A stretch of 64,000 nt of DNA. It comes from Dryococelus australis (taxonomy: Eukaryota; Arthropoda; Insecta; Phasmatodea; Phasmatidae). The DNA lies in the NCBI GenBank assembly GCA_029891345.1, contig CM057009.1, positions 89,389,416 to 89,453,415 of the forward strand, written 5' to 3'. Below are positions 23,251 to 36,245 of this stretch, in pieces. Each line of letters opens with the position of its first letter. Position 1 is the stretch's first letter. Under the pieces are notes generated by a model that saw only the letters and a list, made by a program, of their open reading frames with translations, was not told the DNA's origin and made no database searches. The translations under genes were made by a program, and so were the position numbers.

Positions 23251-25935
23251 ATTTCATAATTTCTTAGTGTTTCTTGTTTGTTTTCATAGTCAGAATTTTA
23301 TTATTTTCTTATTTATTATCTTTTAAGAAGTTTGCCAATGTAAGTGATTATCTCTAGTATATTTTTGATAATGAAATCGATGAATATCCATATCTTTTAC
23401 CGAATTTACGTATGGTTATATGTGTTAATTTCAGAAGGTGAAGGTAAGTCAACATTCTTTCGGAATTTTTCTCATATATATTTACTACACTATTTCGCTT
23501 TTATTAACTTAAATTTCTTATTATAGATTAAAGTATTTGCTTATATCTGACAAATTATATAGTGTATATAGGGAAAAATATTAACATTTTTATATATAAT
23601 TAGGTTATTGACATGTTTTAATTAAAATTATTTCATCGATATCTTCTATAAAAAAAAATTTATACACACACACACACACATAGAAGCGCAAATCCACCAA
23701 TAAAATATTTTATAGTGGCATTAAAAAAAGTTTTTTTGTACATTATTTTAACTAATTAAATCGCATTGTTTTATGAATATCAGCGATATTAATATATTTT
23801 TTTGAAAATAAATAATAAATATATCAGAAAACTCAATTTCAATAAATGTGTATCCGAATACAAACAAAGAATATCTTTATGTCTGAATTATTGCTTCCCA
23901 CTACAAAGGTTTACAATTACATATCCAAGTGTTAATATTTTACATGGATTTATAAAGATAACTTTATGTATTATTATATATAAAAACCAACAAAAATATA
24001 ACAACTTCGTGAAAAGTAAAATGTATCCTATATTAATATGATCATCTGTGATTAAATTATGTCTTTAAAATAATATTAATGTTAACGTTATTACATATAT
24101 GTATAGGAAACCAGTTTCACGTATTCTAGCTAATATGTTAAAAATTATATAATATAATACATATTATAAACTTACTGGCGCTGTTGAGTTTGAGTTAGAT
24201 ATACTTGATGAACATGACACTTGAATTGATAAGATAGTATCAGCCTTAAAAATAGCAATATAATGTATGAAATAGAATATTTTTACTAACGTTTCGGTAC
24301 TTATAAAACATATTTATCTGTTTCGTATTTTAGACATATTACTAAACCTACATATTAATGTATGTATATAATCGTATTTGTAAGTCAGTTTAATTATTTA
24401 CTAAACTGTATGATTATAACTATAATCATTAATCGTTAAAAATATAGTTGTATTATTATTATTTTTAATACGTAAATATTTATGGATGTTAATATACCCT
24501 TAACATTATATGAGAAATTAAATCAGAACATTTATTAATAATCGTTACAAGTATTCTATTAATATTTATATTTATGTGGTTACTGAATATGAAAAAGTGT
24601 TGTAATATTATTTCTGTGTTATCACATGTTAAATGTAATTTGATGTTTTGAAATTTTATCATTCTTTATCTACTTGTGTATTAAATATTTTGTAAATAAT
24701 ATTGTTACGTTTCCTACAAAATTAGAAAGCTCCTAGCTCGAAATTACTGTCCAGTAAAACCCCCTCTCAGTTCGTGTCTACATGTATGAATATATGAGTA
24801 ACCTCCACAAAATTATTCACCAATTTATTCGACTTTTACTATATTTGTAATAGTTTATTAATTGAATATTTGTTAATATTGTAGTTTGTCTAAAGGTCTT
24901 TATTTTGTCTGGTTATAGTTAAATAAAGTTTTACCGTGATAATATACAAACTTTAAGGGATCTTGGAAGAGGGCAGAAGCAAAATAGCTAGAAGAAACAC
25001 TGACAGAAAAACCTCAGAAGTGTATTTAAAACCAATACCATTTTAGGATGCCTTGCAAAGTGGAATGAAAACATCAAAATATTTTATCGTTGTTTAAATT
25101 ATTCTGTTACTCTCAATCTACGAGCACTACATTTTCAAACATTTTTCAAAATTACGTTTTCGAGTTTTAGTGCAAAACGACAGTGTAGTAATAACTTATG
25201 TGGCACTTGGTACAATACCCTGGGAGTTGTTCTAAATATGTCGTAGGCAGGTAGAATTCTTATCAGGAGGTCCCCTAAATCCTCTACAATAGTCTTTTAG
25301 ACAAGATTTATTCGTGACAATCAAAGTAAAATATAGTGTTATCCGATCAGGTGAACGAGCTAGTCCAGAAATAGGAATTTATCTTCCTATCCACTTTTAA
25401 GAGAAAGTCTGATTAAGAGATTGAGTGTGCGATTTGCAAATTCAATGGAATCCTGTTAGTTGAACGCTCATGCGTCGGCAAACATCAAATGGGACATTCT
25501 GCAATAACACGAGAAGCACGTCTCTCAGAAACGCACTGAACATTCCTGAAATTTAGCGGGATTGATGAAGATATGGTTCTGTTAGGGAATAAAAGACTAC
25601 ATCTGTCCATATGTCCACTGAAAACCTTACTCGATGGCTCCTCAAAAGTTTTACGTGACAGTTCAGACTGTTTAGCGTCCCAGCTCTGGTAAAATAGGCC
25701 TAATTGCTGAAATACGCATAAACAGGTAGGTCATTTTCTGCAAAACAGTACTGCAGTAACCTGCGAGATGCGAATTCGGAAGGACTGATGTTTATAGCAG
25801 AATTTCAACTGGTTTCCCCGTAGCACGTACGATATAGGACTGCGTACGACACATATTTTACGTAATACTTCTCCTCCGATGCTTATTAAACACTCCTCGG
25901 TCACGCTATAAAGAACTGCTTTATAAAAGTCGGAA
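23251..25935. other. Long AT-rich stretch, no gene seen
   Basis: No protein motif, SINE or inverted repeat is recognised in about 2.7 kb. An AAGGTGAAG flanked by an acceptor-like TTTCAG and a GTAAGT donor (about 23,433-23,447) could be a microexon but is too short to judge. It has a (CA)n run near 23,666. Confidence 0.5.
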
Positions 25936-26735
25936 TTATGTGCGGTTCATATCCTTCTTACGTCGTGGAATCGTAAAGGAAATCGCCCCGAATTCGTCAT
26001 CGTTGGGAAAGTATCGGAAACATGGCGTGCGCTGGGTGTATTACATGGGCACGTGTACCGATAAAACTTTTGCGCTTATTGAGAGCCATGTTATTACACT
26101 GTGTTTGTCCCACCTTGAGAAGTACCCGGAGGCTGTTGAAGTATGGGGGGTTACTGAAGTTGGCACAGCAGGCTTCTTGGGACGTCGATCTCGGCCGGCG
26201 TCACATGGAGAAAGACACCTTCCGCCACTCTGTATTGCCCTCATATCGGCGTCGCATAGCGCAACCTGGCCTGATTCCCTGGCTGCTAGAGGGGATTCCT
26301 GCTTACCGGGGTTTGGGTAATGCGAGCCTCGACTGCGGCAACAGGCTGTCCTGGATTCTGCCCAAGTGTGATGGCGTTTTCAGGCGGGCCGTCGAACTAA
26401 GGCCCGTCCATGACACCGTAGCAATATGCAAGTCTCTCAACAAATTCGAAAATCTCGTAATTTCTGAATAACCACGTCGGAAATACGTGCCACGTCTAGT
26501 GCATTAGTGGCGTTTACGTCTCCGCAACTCCTTGCGATGTACGCGAAGTTTCCTCACTTACTTACGGGGTTGCCTACCCTTCCCCTGCAGACTCCCGACT
26601 ACTTTCCACTGAAACGTTTACGGATACAGGTTCATTATATTGAAGTTTGCAACAGCATCACGCAAACATTACGTACACCTGAAAGTTACGAATTGCTGCT
26701 AACTGCAAAGAAACGCACGCGCGAATAAATTCTTT
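25936..26735 (+). other. Unidentified open stretch, possible decayed coding DNA
   Basis: Two overlapping plus-strand frames (25,940-26,320, 126 codons; 26,022-26,471, 149 codons) lie in DNA that is clearly GC-richer than its surroundings. The second has RRHMEKDTFRHSVLPSY and PGLIPWLLEGIPAYRGLG. I cannot assign either to a family. The higher GC and two open frames suggest former coding sequence, perhaps a transposon pol or a host exon, but without homology search this is unresolved. No strong splice sites flank it. Confidence 0.25.
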
Positions 26736-26861
26736 TCTATAGACAAAATAATTTGTTTCAAAAAGATTCTGCAGTAATAATATTCGACCACAGCCAAATT
26801 GTTCTATAGTTCCTGCGAACCTTACATATTCTTCGTGATCAAAAACAAAAATCATTCTTAA

Positions 26862-27356
26862 GGGCACCGCTTACCTGACGGTGGAAACGCGTTTCAGTGT
26901 GTTTGAAATCCGCGTTTTTTTTTTTTTTTTTTTTTTTAACGAAACATTTAAACGTGTCCCCGTGATACCAATGCACGAAAAGAAAACACATTTCGGGTGA
27001 GGTACGTATAATACTCTCAATACATCATGTACATTATAAATGCTTATCCCGAGCCCTCCAAAATTGCTAAAAACAGCTTTTTCACACTGCTGTAGCTCAT
27101 AATATACTGGTTGGAAACATGTAACACAATTATAGGAACCTGCCTTGGACCTTGCTATAGACTTTCCACCAATAACATGATAAGGTCACCGCTTAAAGTC
27201 CCCTAGATACACGCAACACAACGGAAGCACTGCACGCCAGTTCAGCGCCTTGCGCGTAGGGGCGAAGGGGCATCAGGCGCGCGTATCAATGCCGTCCTTA
27301 TCTCTCCCGCGCTTTCCTTCCTCAAACGCGCTAAAAACCCCAAGTTGGCGGCGCCC
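26862..27356. mobile_element. TTAA-flanked non-autonomous DNA element (495 bp)
   Basis: The ends GGGCACCGC (26,862) and GCGGCGCCC (ending 27,356) are inverted copies with one difference. TTAA stands directly outside each (26,858-26,861 and 27,357-27,360). TTAA duplication on insertion is the hallmark of piggyBac-type elements. The inside has a T run (26,915-26,937) and no frame, so it would depend on a transposase elsewhere. The terminal bases are not the usual piggyBac CCC, so the superfamily is tentative. Confidence 0.7.
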
Positions 27357-27360
27357 TTAA

Positions 27361-28942
27361 TAATAATAGTAAAATATTCCTTAGTGTAAAAATCTCTTCG
27401 AATGTAAACAGGTAGGCATTATAGAATTATGATAGTAGATGCAAATATCTAAATGCTCATTTCAAATATTTGATGATTTACCGACATTGTAGGCTATTAT
27501 TTTGCACAATTTTTAACCCGCGGACAAATGATGGAGGAATACTTTAACGTATTTCGCTTACTTTTCTATGATAATTTTTTCTGAAATATATGTAATATGT
27601 TCAGTGTAGAAGTAAGCAGATTCCTTAACAATCATGGGAAACTTGCAATAGAAATTAACGAAATATAGTAATTAATCTGAAAAATGAAATTTGGCAATAA
27701 TTTGGGTGAGAAATGATGGTACAATATCAATACCATTTTGCTTCCTTGACTGTCGGGATTATCAAAAATGTAGGGAAAGGAAACCTCAACAGTCACCAAA
27801 AGCAGCTAACCAGTGTGCTTGCTTCAATAACCTAGGGAAAAAATCAGTTATTGGCTTTTCATTTATCTTGTTGCGTCATTTTATTTCAGATTAGATGGTT
27901 TTATAGTTTACATAAATTAATGTAAATATAAATATATTATTTTAATCTGTGGTCATTAACATTTTATACTGCTATAACTTGCTACTATTTTGCCAACACA
28001 TCCAAATGGAAAAATATATCAGACTGTAAGAGTTTGTAGGACACGAAAGAACCTGACAACATTTGTTTCGGTATTAAAACAGCATTATTATAATATTGGC
28101 GTATAAGGCATGCTGAAATTAATGTCTGCTTGTAAATATTATTAGATTTTTTTCCACTGTGTCCGTCTTACCAGCATTTCCATTTCAATTTTATTTCTCG
28201 TGGCACAGACAACTTTGTTCTGTGTTGTCTTTTACTTTAGGTTAATTATTTTATAATGATATTTTCAATGTAATAAACTTGTTTCAGTGCTGAAGGGTGA
28301 TACATTTAAACTTGTATGGACATAAAAATTCGAAATATTTACTCCAGACAACCTATATGCGGAAATTATTTCAGAATCCAAATATGATATTTACCTATGG
28401 ATTTTTCTGGCCAATATATGTGAGAAAGTTTTTGTGACTAAACTTAAAATGAATATGTGGGAATTTTCTTATAAAGAATTTCTTCTATTTATGTATTTCA
28501 GTTGCCCCAGTAATCTTTGCTGAGACGGCCTGTGCTTCAGTGGAAAGTCGAATCACTTCTCTGCAACATCTCGAATTCTATTTACGTCATTGATGATGAG
28601 ACATGTGAGTTTAGTTGTAAACAAATACACGTTCGAAGTTACAATATAATTTCGGAAAGATTTGTTAGCCTCAGCTTGCATCGTTTTTATTAATTTTTGT
28701 AATTCCTGTGTGAACTTATTAGCGTCCGGAACAAAATAGTTGTGACTTCTATTCCAGTGTTTTGTTGTTGGGAAAATAAGTTTGGGAGATTACGGTATGA
28801 AGACTTCCTCTGCCGCTATGTACAAATATCGTAACAGCTGAAGTTCGTATTACCCCAGTAAGATTTTCCGTACTATCGTGAGTGCTAATTACGATGTAGA
28901 TAAGGAGCACGATACGTGGTGTCGTAAAGGCGATAGTGTAGA

Positions 28943-28944
<2 letters not shown>
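27361..28944. other. AT-rich DNA with one possible exon signal
   Basis: Mostly featureless. On the plus strand an acceptor (TTTATGTATTTCAG, AG at 28,500-28,501) and a GTGAGT donor (28,605-28,610) bound a 103-base segment. Only the third frame stays open for long (29 codons, APVIFAETACASVESRITS...), and it stops at 28,591, before the donor. It could be an untranslated or terminal exon; chance is also likely. Confidence 0.3.

Positions 28945-29000
<56 letters not shown>
28945..29000. repeat. (AT)n microsatellite
   Basis: About 56 bases of pure AT immediately before the 35-bp minisatellite. Confidence 0.95.
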
Positions 29001-29004
<4 letters not shown>

Positions 29005-29013
29005 AAGCTTAAT

Positions 29014-29259
29014 GTACCGTTTTGTTTTGCAAGGTATTATAGCTAAACGTACCGTTTTGGTTTTGCAAGGTAGTATAGCTAAACGTACCGTTTTGTTTTG
29101 CAAGGTATTATAGCTAAACGTACCGTTTTGTTTTGCAAAGTAGTATAGCTAAATGTACCGTTTTGTTTTGCAAGGTATTATTGATAAACGTACCGGTTTG
29201 TTTTGCAAGGTAGTATAGCTAAACGTACCGTTTTGTTTTGCAAGGTAGTATAGCTAAAC
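29014..29259 (+). repeat. 35-bp minisatellite, seven copies
   Basis: The unit is GTACCGTTTTGTTTTGCAAG followed by GTAGTATAGCTAAAC. Seven near-identical direct copies run end to end, with TATTAT/TAGTAT and GG/G variants alternating. There are no spacers of differing sequence, so this is not a CRISPR array. High identity means recent expansion. Confidence 0.95.
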
Positions 29260-29599
29260 CTGGAAGCGAACTTTTGGAGTCTCGTTCCTTTTGTTTCTTT
29301 CTTAGACGTCACAATGCGCTTACTCCATCATATACTAATTTGTCAAGTTTGGATCCAAGGGACATCATATGTTGGAAGACAGTACAAGCCCATGAAGCCG
29401 TGGTTAATCAGACTGCTGTAATTAGCTTATATTCAAGTCTTGTGCTATATTCCCGTAAGAAAATGAAGTTTGAACTTGGTGATGAAATATGGTTGTACAG
29501 GAAAATTGTCGCTACTACCGGAAATTTTCGAGTACTAGGTCATGCACAGCTTGAATAGCATGCATAATGATTAATAAAGGTCATTAATTTATTAAAAAT
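29260..29599. other. Unassigned stretch with a 106-codon plus frame
   Basis: The frame (29,238-29,558) starts inside the minisatellite and contains SLDPRDIICWKTVQAHEAVV, which I cannot place. It precedes the Tc1 transposase fragment and could be part of the same decayed insertion. Confidence 0.2.
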
Positions 29600-29614
29600 A
29601 TTATTCATTACGTC

Positions 29615-29870
29615 CAGTTGACTCCGGCGCTGTCGGAAAGGAGAACCTTGAGGCACGAATGCGCAGCATTGTTTTCAACGACGAGAACAGATTCTGCCTG
29701 TGGTATGATGATGAGGGTGGTTTGTAAGTGCAGAGTCGGCCAGGTTAGGGACACCTTCCGTCGTGTGTTATATCAGCGATACACAGGAACAACGTCTCGA
29801 ACAATGGTTTAGGGAGCCATAGCCTGCAACGTCCGCCTTGGATATTTAAAGTAATTTCGAACAAAACACA
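29615..29870 (+). pseudogene. Tc1-type transposase central fragment, decayed
   Basis: The plus strand contains VFNDENRFCLWYDDEGG in one frame, matching the Tc1 form VFxDESRFxLxxxDGR around the first catalytic aspartate. It continues with stops interrupting, QSRPG, then RYTGTTSRTMV followed by a stop where the family has W, and GAIACNVRLGYLK. These match HTGxTxxVMVWGAIxY in related transposases. Frameshifts and stops rule out function. No inverted ends were found. It covers the part missing from the remnant at 1.3 kb. Confidence 0.6.
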
Positions 29871-30090
29871 ATGCATCACGATTTCTTCACATTTTTTAAA
29901 CGAACATTTGAAAAATCACCCCATGTATGAGTTGCATAGTGAGTTCCTGAATATGCTGTTATCACGGCCGTTTTATACTTTGTTAAGATAAAACTTCTTA
30001 TTTTCCGTTCATTTGAATTTTTTCCTGTATTTTATTTATAATCTATAATATTTCACTAATAATAAGTATAAATAAAAACCGTGAGAAAAC
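29871..30090. other. AT-rich flank
   Basis: No feature seen beyond the edge of the transposase fragment. Confidence 0.4.
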
Positions 30091-30094
30091 AAGT

Positions 30095-30290
30095 GAGTTG
30101 GTAGCGCCTAGTAAGAAATAATTCTCATGCAAAATACTATTATAACTGTGTGCTCACGAATTCGGTGCGATGTCCTTTGATGTAATTTTATAGACTTCGT
30201 CAAGCTTAGTTTGCACAAGGCGGAGGGATATCCTGGAAGTAGATTTTTAGCAGGGCTTCAGAAAAATGCGAGATAACAGTGAATGGATTA
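30095..30290 (+). repeat. Dispersed repeat F, copy 1
   Basis: GCGCCTAGTAAGAAATAATT, GCAAAATACTATTATAACTG, CTTAGTTTGCACAAGGCGGA and CAGGGCTTCAGAAAAATG appear here and in the same order at 62,285-62,490; the first and third also at 60,190-60,345. All three copies are on the plus strand. There is no frame. The nature of the element is unknown. Confidence 0.65.
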
Positions 30291-32865
30291 TAAAAAAAAG
30301 GAAATGTGATATTCCAATAGTACAGTGCCGCACAAGTGTCACTCCTGGAATCCTACACATTTTTTAACGTGTTGTTCACATCACTAGACCAGCAAGATCA
30401 CATTGGCCTGTATCCCACTATGTAATTTTCGGGACTGGACCGAATTGCTTCTATCCCGTGGTCTTTGTTACCGGCGACACAACTTGTCCAGCTGCAAAAC
30501 CATGTGGATTAAGGCCATTCCGTAGGACATTCGTCTCTTCTACGATCTTTTCAATGGGAGTGTTGCAGCCTGAACTGCTGCACGAGGAGCGTACTCAGGG
30601 TGCAAGAAAGGTTTCTCGACGTGCCCTTTTTATGCGTATATAAATATGTATTTTGCTTCCTGTGAATAATAATGATCGATATACTTTATAGGGTGTAAAG
30701 ATATTTTTTATTTCCAGGGAGGTCTTCGTAGTATTCTTTTTTGCCTGCATTCCTTGGGAAAAAGATAGTCTAAATAAACTATTGCCGGCCTATCAGTATG
30801 TCAGTATGCATTCCCTCTAGATGCTTATAGCCACTAATAAGAAATTGTATAAATATGACACCAACAGCGATCGTTCCGGTGCAGCCTCTTATAAAGAACA
30901 AGTTATGTATAGACAAATCTGCATAATATCCGTACTTGTGTATTAATTTTATGTCACTGTAGCGTACAGTGTTTCTCCACTCATGGTTATATTCACCGTC
31001 CTCATTTCAACCCGTGTCTTAATTTTGTACTTTTATTGCTTTCACTATTCGTAAATTTTCTACATCACTAATTTCATTACATAAAATGTTAGTCGATGAC
31101 TTTATTAGCAATTTTTTTTTCTTTATCGTAATTTTGCCAATGTGTTAGGACATAATGAATGCATTTGAAATAGTGTATACAAGTAAAGACGAGAAGACGT
31201 TGAGATCCAGGGATATTGAGCTTAATTTTTTTTAACAAATGAGTGTTGGTTTGCATGCCAGTAGCTGCGAATCCAAAAATATTTGCTGCAATTTTTTAAA
31301 GGATTCGTGTAAAAGTTGTTTAGTATTTCTTAGTATTTTAAATATACGATTTTTATTGAGGAAACATAGACACAACGACATTACCAGTCATGAAAAAAAA
31401 AATACTTTCAAATAAAAATGCAAACAAATTAGTATATAATATTCGCATCTGTTGTTTTGAAACTGAACGTCTTTCCATACTTATAACTGCTAAAGTGAGC
31501 AATCCAATTACATTAAAACTCACGTGTGTAGAAGTGAAGCATGATAGCTTGTTGCTGCCTTCATAACATAACATATTTTACGGTGTGATGATAGGTTTAA
31601 AATGTTCTGTACAAAATACTGTAATATTTTGTGATGTAAAGAATCTTTTGAGCTCTTTTATTGCTCTTAGAATGAAGACGTTGTGGTTCGACTTGTCGGA
31701 TTTGGAAATTATAAGTGAGAAGATATACATAAGATAGTTGGTGCATTAATCCTCACATAATTATGAAAACTGTCTTTGAATAAGGAAAAAAATTTTTATC
31801 GAAAGACATTTATCACGAATGACGAAATATGTCGATACTTCTGACTTAATAATGCAATCTGGCACACAGCATAACATACTTTAATCTCCTGAAAGTAAGC
31901 TACCGTCCACGGGGAAAACCTTCAGGAAATTAAATTTAGAAGAAGTGGACCTGTCCTAATTATTTCCAGTTTTTTAGCGTTTATGTGGAATGTAACTATA
32001 CATGACATGCAGGAAAGTTAACTGCGAGTTATTTTAAACACATTGCACTCATTTTACGCTAGTATATGTTTAGAACAGGAATAATGAAATTTTAGTTCCG
32101 AATCGAAAATCGTTGTTTAGTAAATTACAGTTCTAAAGTATTTGTAGAATATTGAAAACAAATACATAATGCGTATAATCGTAAAATAAATCCGTATTTT
32201 TTTAATAATCAATTAATTCTTTATGTTATCAACTTTCATACGCCAGTTGTGGAGTGACTTTTAGGCATAAATAATTATGTAGTCACGGTTTATGATTTTT
32301 TAATGAAATCAGTTGAATATACGCAGAAAAAAGTCCAGTGTTGATGCAACAAAAAATTTTACTATTGAGGCGTTTCTTTAGTCGTTTATGTTGTAGAAAA
32401 ATTAATACTTTTCTGTCAAAGTTACTTAATGTTAACAATTTACAATATATTATATTACTATAATGCAAACATACTGTTGAAGTGTTTGCGTTAACAAATC
32501 CTCTAAGTATTTCTGCCGCAACCAGAAGTTTTATTACATTAAAATTAACACGAAGAACAAAATATGTTCTGTTACTGCGACATTAAAGTAATGTCCAACC
32601 AATACAAGGTTTCACTGACTTGACGTTGTACAATGGCGGGTAGTAAAGAACAGCGATAATCTTGTTAAATGAAACCACTGTATTTAATTTTTTAATCATA
32701 GTTTGAAAACGAAGTGTAGCTTGGATCAGCTCTCACGATTTGCAAAGCAGATAACGCGTGCCAATTATGCATATATTTGTAGAGCATAAAGTATTAACAC
32801 GTAACGAAAAATAACAACAATTTGTCGTTATATTGTCCACAATACCCACAATATGAAACTTAGAC
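30291..32865. other. AT-rich DNA, no gene seen
   Basis: A slightly GC-richer spot at 30,440-30,640 has a 61-codon plus frame without known motifs. The rest is AT-rich background without repeats that I can recognise. Confidence 0.45.
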
Positions 32866-32940
32866 GTGTTATGATGGCTCAGTTGATAGGACGTCAATAG
32901 CTCAGGGTGCAGGTTCGATTCCCCTCCCATCTGTCAACTT
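32866..32940 (+). mobile_element. tRNA-like sequence, probably SINE remnant
   Basis: ATGGCTCAGTTGATAGG is an A-box/D-arm-like stretch, and GCAGGTTCGATTCCCCTCC is a B box with T-arm form, followed by CATC and T/A-rich sequence. The 5' acceptor strand does not pair with the 3' side and no clear anticodon stem forms, so a working tRNA gene is unlikely. Confidence 0.5.
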
Positions 32941-35640
32941 TTTTTGTGAAAAAAAAAAACAATAATACTTAATTCATTTTACATCGGAATGTTTTTTAAG
33001 CAAATAAAAAACAAGAAATTTTTAAGACAAATCTTAAAATCTGTTAAACACAGCATTTGTGTAGCCACAGCATAAACACCACGTTGATATTGACGGAGCA
33101 GTAAAGAAGTAACTTTGTTACAATATATAACTTAATGTCACATTGAAATAATAAGCTTAACATTATATGTACTACACCAACAGCAACATTAGATGCTGAC
33201 GGCCCACAGATAACAAAAAATTACTGCTGTAGTAACATTAATACTGTTGTCACGTTATTAAGCCTTTTTCTGTGTAGTATGACTTAGATTCATGTCCGAT
33301 ACTTCAGTAAACATGAAATGAATGTACCGAAAAATAATAACTTATGAAGTGAAATTTAGTATCATAATTGCTAATACAGTAATTTGCTCGATAAGAAAAC
33401 AAAATGACTACAATTAGAGAGTCTACATCCATCAAAATTAATTTTTCTGCTATCTACTTAGCAGTCCTTGTAAATGGCGTTCAAATTGTATTACGCAAAC
33501 GTACTGTTTATAAAAAATAAATTATTATTATTTTTAATGATAATAACTATTTTTTGCTGTCTTCTATTCGCTTGATTTATGTTCGAACCACAGTATCAGA
33601 GGGAAAAAAACATTAAGAGCAGGTTTTAAAGGTTTAATAAAAAAATTTAACCGCCTCTTATTCGCTATCACTCGCACAAATTAACTTTATTCGATTCCTG
33701 GAGAGGGTGAAGCAGAAAAAGAATAGATCTGATGACGTGCCTCTGCACAGCCTGTGAGCCAACTAATCACCTACTATATTGGAAAAAAGGTATATTAGAC
33801 AGTTGTCTTTCTTCCCGTTCCCGCAGCAAACGGCCCGCGATCCCCCCACACCACATCCCAAGTCCGTAAACTTTATTCGATTTCTCCAAAAACTCTTCGT
33901 CATTCCGAGAGGCAGAAAGAAATATATATTATATAAGAAAGTTCTACAGCGCTGCACTCTTCTTACTAGCTCCGAGAACTAGGAGTATGACAAACTCGAC
34001 GCTATATGACGGTGGCCATATTGGTTTTAGCATATATTTTATCAAAAAGAAAATGTTGAATATTCATACAATTCCAGTATTTATTTTTGACATAGCATTT
34101 TATTTATATAACACATAACTCATATTATATTCTAACACTACAGAGCATGTATATAAATAATTCAAAGAGATTTTAAAATCCTTAACTCGTATTTCATGGC
34201 GGAAAGTATATGCGTTCTAACAGACGCAATGAATGTAAGTGTAAAAAATATAAACAAATTAAATTATTACTACGAAAACAAACATAAGCTTCTATGATGT
34301 GTATTTTTTCTTACGTGTATCTAAGTTATCGAATTTTGAAAAAATTTAGATTATTTACAGCACGAAAGTACGCACGAAAAAACTAATACTTCGTTTTCAA
34401 GTCAGATAATAAATCGCGTACAATAACATATCCTTTATATATAACAATCCCTTACAGTTACAAAAATGGCTCACACACACACACGTGTCCTGAATTTATA
34501 AGAAATGGCAGAATCATACTACTGCAAAGTACCGCGCCTTTACTATTTCATCCCTGAGCACTTGTTTGGAATAATCTCAAAGAATGTAAATCTATAAGAT
34601 ATTTGTAGTCGGACATCATTAACCTAAACCTAAGTTACGGGAAAATAACCACGCAATAGTGCCCATTTGCCAATATTTTGCTCTTTCTTGGCACCTGCCC
34701 TTTTTCAACATAACTACTGTAGTATGTAAATGTAAATACTATGTCTAGCCATGATAGTACTGGAAAGCGGAGGGCTATAAACGGGGTACGAGAATCATAA
34801 ACTTTTTTAGTTTCCCGTTTATTCCGGGAAAATTATCGCCACAGAAATTCGTCGCAGACTGACAGCTAGCTTCGCCTGTCCTGGTGGTAGTTAAAAAATT
34901 GGAACACACCCATTTAAATTCCACTTCTGTGTTAACTAATTAACCTTCTCGTGCGTCACGTACATACAGCTGATACGTTTCATGTTACTTTGTACAGAGC
35001 ACACATTATTCATTATGAACTGCAGCTATGGATAAAAATATTACTTGGAGCATACACTTGGAAATTATACAAACAAATAAACATCACTTATAGTGACGAA
35101 ATCATTTAAAGACTAATAGATTTAAGAGATTTTGTATTCACATCAAACACCTAGTCATTTTTGCAGCATATCAAGACAACTAACCTTATCATAATTTTAT
35201 AAACAGCCAAGAAAATAATAACATTTTCAAAATAAGTGGATGATTTAGAAAGACGTGATATAGAATAGTAATACAGCTTAAATTGGAAAGGTTTATTTTA
35301 AATCGATATATTGGCAGGACATATTTGATATTTATTTTATAAATAAAGTCGTTCTCATTCCGTAAGACTGCAGTCTTTTGAGTCATCAACACCAATTTCT
35401 ATAACCTCAGTCTCATAATTATGATATTTTTGTGTGGCAAGGCAAACATTTTATTATTCAAGTGTAAAGTAATTCTACGGCAATTGTTTCAACACCAGCT
35501 TTAACTTGCGACAGCAAAATTTAGGAATACAAGAAAACATATCTTGGTATAATAAACAGTATTACTGGACGCGGTGCGAAGGAGCATATCAAACATTGAA
35601 ACACCGTAAACCACTTAAAAAGCCTACAAGAAAACATCCG
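32941..35640. other. AT-rich DNA, no gene seen
   Basis: About 2.7 kb without recognisable coding, RNA or repeat signal. Short frames around 33.8 kb on both strands look like chance. Confidence 0.5.
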
Positions 35641-36245
35641 GTTAAGTAGGAATTTTATTCTCTTTAGCAGACAATGATATTGAAATCTTGAATCCACGTA
35701 CATCAACAAGCGCACTGAAGACAGTTCAGAAAGAGATGTCGGTGCTTCCCGAAGAAAGTATCTTGCGTGCTGCCAAATTCAGTGAAACCCACACTGAAAG
35801 TAACAGAATTGTCTGTCTAAAATGGGGACAGATTGTCCACGAAAATTTTTTGGTGGAAAAAATCTTTGATTACAAGTAGTGTGGTGATAAGGACAAAAAT
35901 TCTCTTATTGACATTCTCTATTTTCGAAAAGTGGCATGGCTCTTTTTTTCTGAAAATCACTCGGAAAAAGAGAGTAAAATAAAACATGTTGTCATAGAGA
36001 GGTACAGGTATTCTAACATTGGTACGATGGCAATGCTTACACTTAACAAAATTCCAGCTGCTGTAAGAACAGGAGGACCCACCTGCACCACCAGTTCTGG
36101 TACCTGGCTGCATTCCCCCCAAATGATTCCTTAAACACGCCCAAGAATAAGAATTCCACACTAAGAATGTACGTTGATGGCGACGAAGAATATTACTGCA
36201 ATCTTGTGTGTCATAATTGCTTGCAACGAGGTATTACTTATATTT
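35641..36245 (+). other. Unidentified segment, possible decayed coding DNA
   Basis: Plus-strand frames at 35,688-35,879 (PRTSTSALKTVQKEMSVLPE, GQIVHENFLVEKIF) and 35,931-36,134 (ending RTGGPTCTTSSGTWLHSP) have a protein-like residue mix, and the stretch is GC-richer than its surroundings. With a one-base shift the latter would read RTGGGPPAPP, which recalls the TGGGPP linker found in some Myb/SANT-like transposon proteins. That likeness is weak. No complete domain is present. Confidence 0.25.

Noticed and set aside
29014-29259. Regular 35-bp repeats as a CRISPR array
   Set aside because: Units are directly adjacent with no variable spacers, and the genome is eukaryotic.
32866-32940. A functional tRNA gene
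   Set aside because: A and B boxes are present but acceptor and anticodon stems do not form; it resembles the other SINE-like heads in the window.
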